Part shown: positions 61,297-64,000 of the stretch, piece after piece
How positions within the stretch are numbered: position 1 is the stretch's first letter
How the letters are laid out: each line of letters opens with the position of its first letter
Assembly (NCBI GenBank): GCA_005656395.1
Contig: SRSI01000072.1
Span: 152,462 to 216,461, forward strand
Origin: Strongyloides papillosus
Taxonomy: Eukaryota; Nematoda; Chromadorea; Rhabditida; Strongyloididae
Length of the DNA stretch: 64,000 nt
Direction: 5' to 3'
Program-made: the position numbers and the translations under genes
The notes under the pieces: model-generated
What the model saw: only the letters and a program-made list of their open reading frames with translations
Databases searched by the model: none
Told to the model about the DNA's origin: nothing

Positions 61297-62799
61297 TTAA
61301 TTTTTCCATAATTCACATTTATGTACAGGATTCATTTTACTATTTACTGGGCAATTAAAAGCATCAGAAAATGGTTTGTAGTTTGATAAAGAAACTATAG
61401 TACGTACTTCGGCAGGAGCATGTCTTTGTTTTTCCATCATTCTTTTTAAAGACTCCTTACTTCTATGTTCGCAAAAACTTCTACCAAAACTAATAAAAAT
61501 AATTGTTCACTGTTGAACTTCTCAAAACCAGGAATTTTAGGTTCCTCACCACCAATACTTTGGAGATACTTCATATAAGCCCTGTGAGCAATCTTAAGTC
61601 CACCGTTATCAGCGATATTTTCATCTAATGTCAATGAACCATTAACATTTAGTCCAGTTATACTTTCTATTTGATCATTGTATTGCTTAACAAGACAATC
61701 ACTTTTTATTTCAAATTTTTTTATTGATTCTGAAGATACTATTACGTATTTTTCTTTATTCTCACTAAATATATATTTATAGCCATCACCATCAAAACCA
61801 TGTAAAATTTCATGAGCAATAGTATATCCAATATAACCATAATTAAGAGAGTTTGGAAAATGTCTACTAAACGATGGTTCATTGAAGGCATCTGAACTGG
61901 TAGTAAATTTATTATAGATGGAGTAGTACATTGCATTCGTGTACACAAACAAAGTCATATACTTATTATATTTGAAAATATTTGAAATGCAAGAATTCGT
62001 TTGATTATTACTCTCAGATAATAACTTGTAATTCTCGATATTTTTAAGGACATCTTCAATAGTATTATTTTCTGATATTCCTATATTTTTGTAACAATTT
62101 TCCATAAACAGTACGCTAGATAATTCATGCTCAAAGAAATGTCTAACAAATTCCATTTCATTAAGTTTTGTACTAGATTATCTCTCGATTCCTTATCAAA
62201 TATATTCTCCTTTTCATCAATTAGTAATCTAAATTCTTCCTTAATTCTTTTAATCATATCTTCTATTATATTATAGTCACCGTGTTTATCAATTTCTATT
62301 CTATTCTTTTTTACATATAACGAACTATAAGCATATGCTCCAAAAGCCGCAATTTCAGCTACGCAATTTCCTATCCTGTCTCTTGGTAGTTGTATACATT
62401 TCTTTCTTAAATTATAAATATTTTTTATAGCATTCGATTCATTATTATATTTTCCTTTTAAGGAATCTGAAAACAAATAAATAAAGGCAAAAAAGATGTT
62501 ACCTATAATGAAGTTGTTGAAATTTGTCGTCCTACTATCATAGTGGAACAATTCACTATCCCCTCTGTCCTTTTCCATAGTTTTAATCCAATTACCACAT
62601 GAAAATTTATAAAAATTATCACATGGATCTACATCAAGATCAACATAGTTGTTAAGACTTCTAGAAGCTGCATTTTTATACAACGTTTCAAACGAAACCT
62701 TTTTACATCTTTTAAAGTATCTTCAAAGCAGCCAGTAGAATCTCCTTGTGCTACAGAAAATAATGCATAATAATAAAAAATTAAAATAAAAGCATTCAT
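61297..62799 (-). CDS. Neprilysin-like M13 metallopeptidase, three frameshifts as read
   Basis: Starts at 62799 with a signal peptide (MNAFILIFYYYALFSVAQG), so it is secreted, unlike membrane neprilysins. One 36 nt intron (62467-62502). Seen: the N-terminal DPCDNFYKFSCGNW; the zinc motif HEILH followed by GFDGDG (about 61798-61814); the third-ligand segment LDENIADNGG (about 61605-61635); and the closing C-x-LW (CELWKN). The total is about 489 residues, well short of the usual ~700, mainly in the N-terminal cap domain. The frame is broken three times, each fixed by one base in a homopolymer: A-run at 62700-62704, A-run at 62166-62169, T-run at 61495-61499 (+ strand coordinates). With all catalytic motifs intact, assembly indels are as likely as true decay. 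Confidence 0.75.
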
Positions 62800-63229
62800 A
62801 ACAAATTTTATGAACAACTTTGAAATGATAGAATTCTGAGAAATATTTTTGTATTATATACAAAAAACTGACACAGAATCATTAAATATGCAAATTTGAC
62901 AACCACGTAAATTCAAATTTTTTATTTTAGCGAATCATTTTATTGCGATTCTTTTGTATATAAAATTATAAATGCAAAATTTAAATTTTTATAGTTTTTT
63001 TATTATAAAATATGAATCTTTAATATTATCATGTTTCTTTATAAATGTTAAAATAGAAGCTAACTATTTTACGAAACGCATAGCAATATTATTGACGTTA
63101 GATATTTTAAAAAAATTCTCCTTGATATGCATTGGTTAGATTCATTTATTTTATTGATATATTTTTGAAATAAAATATTTTATTTTTAAAAGTTATTTAA
63201 TATAAAAGAAATAGCATAAAATATAGATA

Positions 63230-64000
63230 AAATAGAAAGTCCTAATTTTGTTTTCGATTTTTCCATAATTCCCAATTATGTTAAAGATTCATTTTACTGT
63301 TCACTGGGCAATTAAAAACATCAAAAAACTGTCTATAATTTGATAAAACCATATTAATGCGTATTTCTGATGGAGAATGGACATCCTTATTTATTGTTGT
63401 TTCTAAATAGTCTTTGTTTGAATACTTGCAAAAACTTCTACCAACACTAATAAAAAATAATTGTTCTTTGGTAAATTTTTTAAAAAGCAGGAACATGTTC
63501 TTGTTCATCATCAGTAGTATTAAGATATTTCATATAAGCCGTATGGGCAAGTTTAATTCCACAATTATCAACAATATTTTCATTTAATGTCAGTGAACCA
63601 TTTTTGTTTCTATTGGTTATACTTTCTTTTTGCATACCATATTGGTTTAGTCAAACAATCATTTTTTTTCTTTTATAATTTTCTATTGACGTTTGAGGGA
63701 CATTAAATATATTTTTATTATCACCTTTAAATGGACGATTATAATTAATACGATCAAAGTCATGCCAAATTTCATGAGCAATAGTAAGATCCCAGACAAT
63801 CATAATTAATTGACAATAAAGATTTTTACTATACGATTAGTTCATTAAGATAAGCTGAATTGTCAGAAAAATAATTCTCATAAAGGAGTATACTAAGCAT
63901 TACTATATACATATTGGCATAATTTGTTAGGTTGAAATATTTTTCCTTTTACAAAGAGTTCAAATTATCTTTGTCGTTGATGATAGATTTCAATTCTTAT
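63230..64000 (-). pseudogene. Second neprilysin-like copy, decayed, runs off window
   Basis: A tandem copy upstream of the first on the same strand. From the edge inward: NYANMYIVMLSILLYENYFS (about 63900), TIAHEIWHDFDRINYN with HEIWH intact (about 63770), GSLTLNENIVDNCG (about 63600), then KEQLFFISVGRSFCKY and FNCPVNSKMN. Several single-base slips break it (near 63665, 63640 and 63490). A TAA replaces the codon after NSKMN, and the closing Cys is lost (HNWELWKN). The third-ligand segment has changed (IVDNCG for IADNGG). More damaged than the first copy, so likely a real pseudogene. Its 5' part is outside the window. Confidence 0.75.

Noticed and set aside
1..64000. tRNA, rRNA, CRISPR, bacterial operon signals
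   Set aside because: No cloverleaf with a B-box-like arm, no rRNA segment and no spaced direct-repeat array was seen; the sequence is eukaryotic. The two minisatellites at 38.8 and 39.4 kb lack unique spacers.

Overview
The window is an AT-rich (roughly four fifths A+T by eye) eukaryotic nuclear sequence. The genes point to a nematode, most likely Strongyloides or a close relative. There are very short GT-AG introns (35-69 nt), a nematode polyprotein allergen (ABA-1 type) gene, a transthyretin-like gene, a single-domain Kunitz gene, a Ly6-like GPI-anchored gene, a secreted M13 peptidase gene and an astacin-like gene. The species call is inference; the nematode call is firm.

Left third (1-30 kb) is a graveyard of mobile DNA. 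It holds a decayed retrotransposon with Gag-like and reverse-transcriptase-like remains (about 1.44-2.57 kb), interrupted by a ~1.45 kb long-TIR element that itself carries a smaller element. Next is a broken copy of an unknown gene family (4.8-5.2 kb), whose intact 329-residue relative lies at 28.6-29.6 kb. Between them is the main structure: a ~15.1 kb palindrome (5220-20352). Its ends are arrays of a ~524 bp tandem repeat, five units on the left and three on the right in inverted orientation. Its middle arms (7372-12087 and 14536-19251) look base-for-base identical and carry two head-to-head copies of one gene. Its centre is an old, diverged inverted repeat. The gene is a secreted astacin-family protein (astacin, EGF and CUB-like regions) that has lost every zinc ligand. 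To the right lie a LINE endonuclease remnant, a TIR element with a transposase HTH remnant, another ~1.45 kb TIR element carrying a nested pogo-like MITE, and WD40-like coding debris.

Middle (30-44 kb) is almost gene-free, very AT-rich DNA with several small TIR elements: a mariner MITE, a 216 bp MITE, an 840 bp element filled with two minisatellites, and a third ~1.45 kb family member. At 41.7-43.9 kb is a patch of broken coding pieces containing a hairpin repeat also found in both palindrome arms.

Right part (44-64 kb) holds the ordinary genes: a rhodopsin-class GPCR (-), a Ly6-like GPI protein (-), complex I subunit NDUFB2 (+), a Kunitz protein (-), an ABA-1/laminin-EGF fusion (+), GTP cyclohydrolase I (+), a transthyretin-like protein (+), a BTB protein (+) and a neprilysin-like peptidase with three one-base homopolymer frameshifts (-), followed by a more decayed tandem copy at the window edge. 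All introns and exon joins are inferred from GT-AG signals, preserved frame and protein-family fit.
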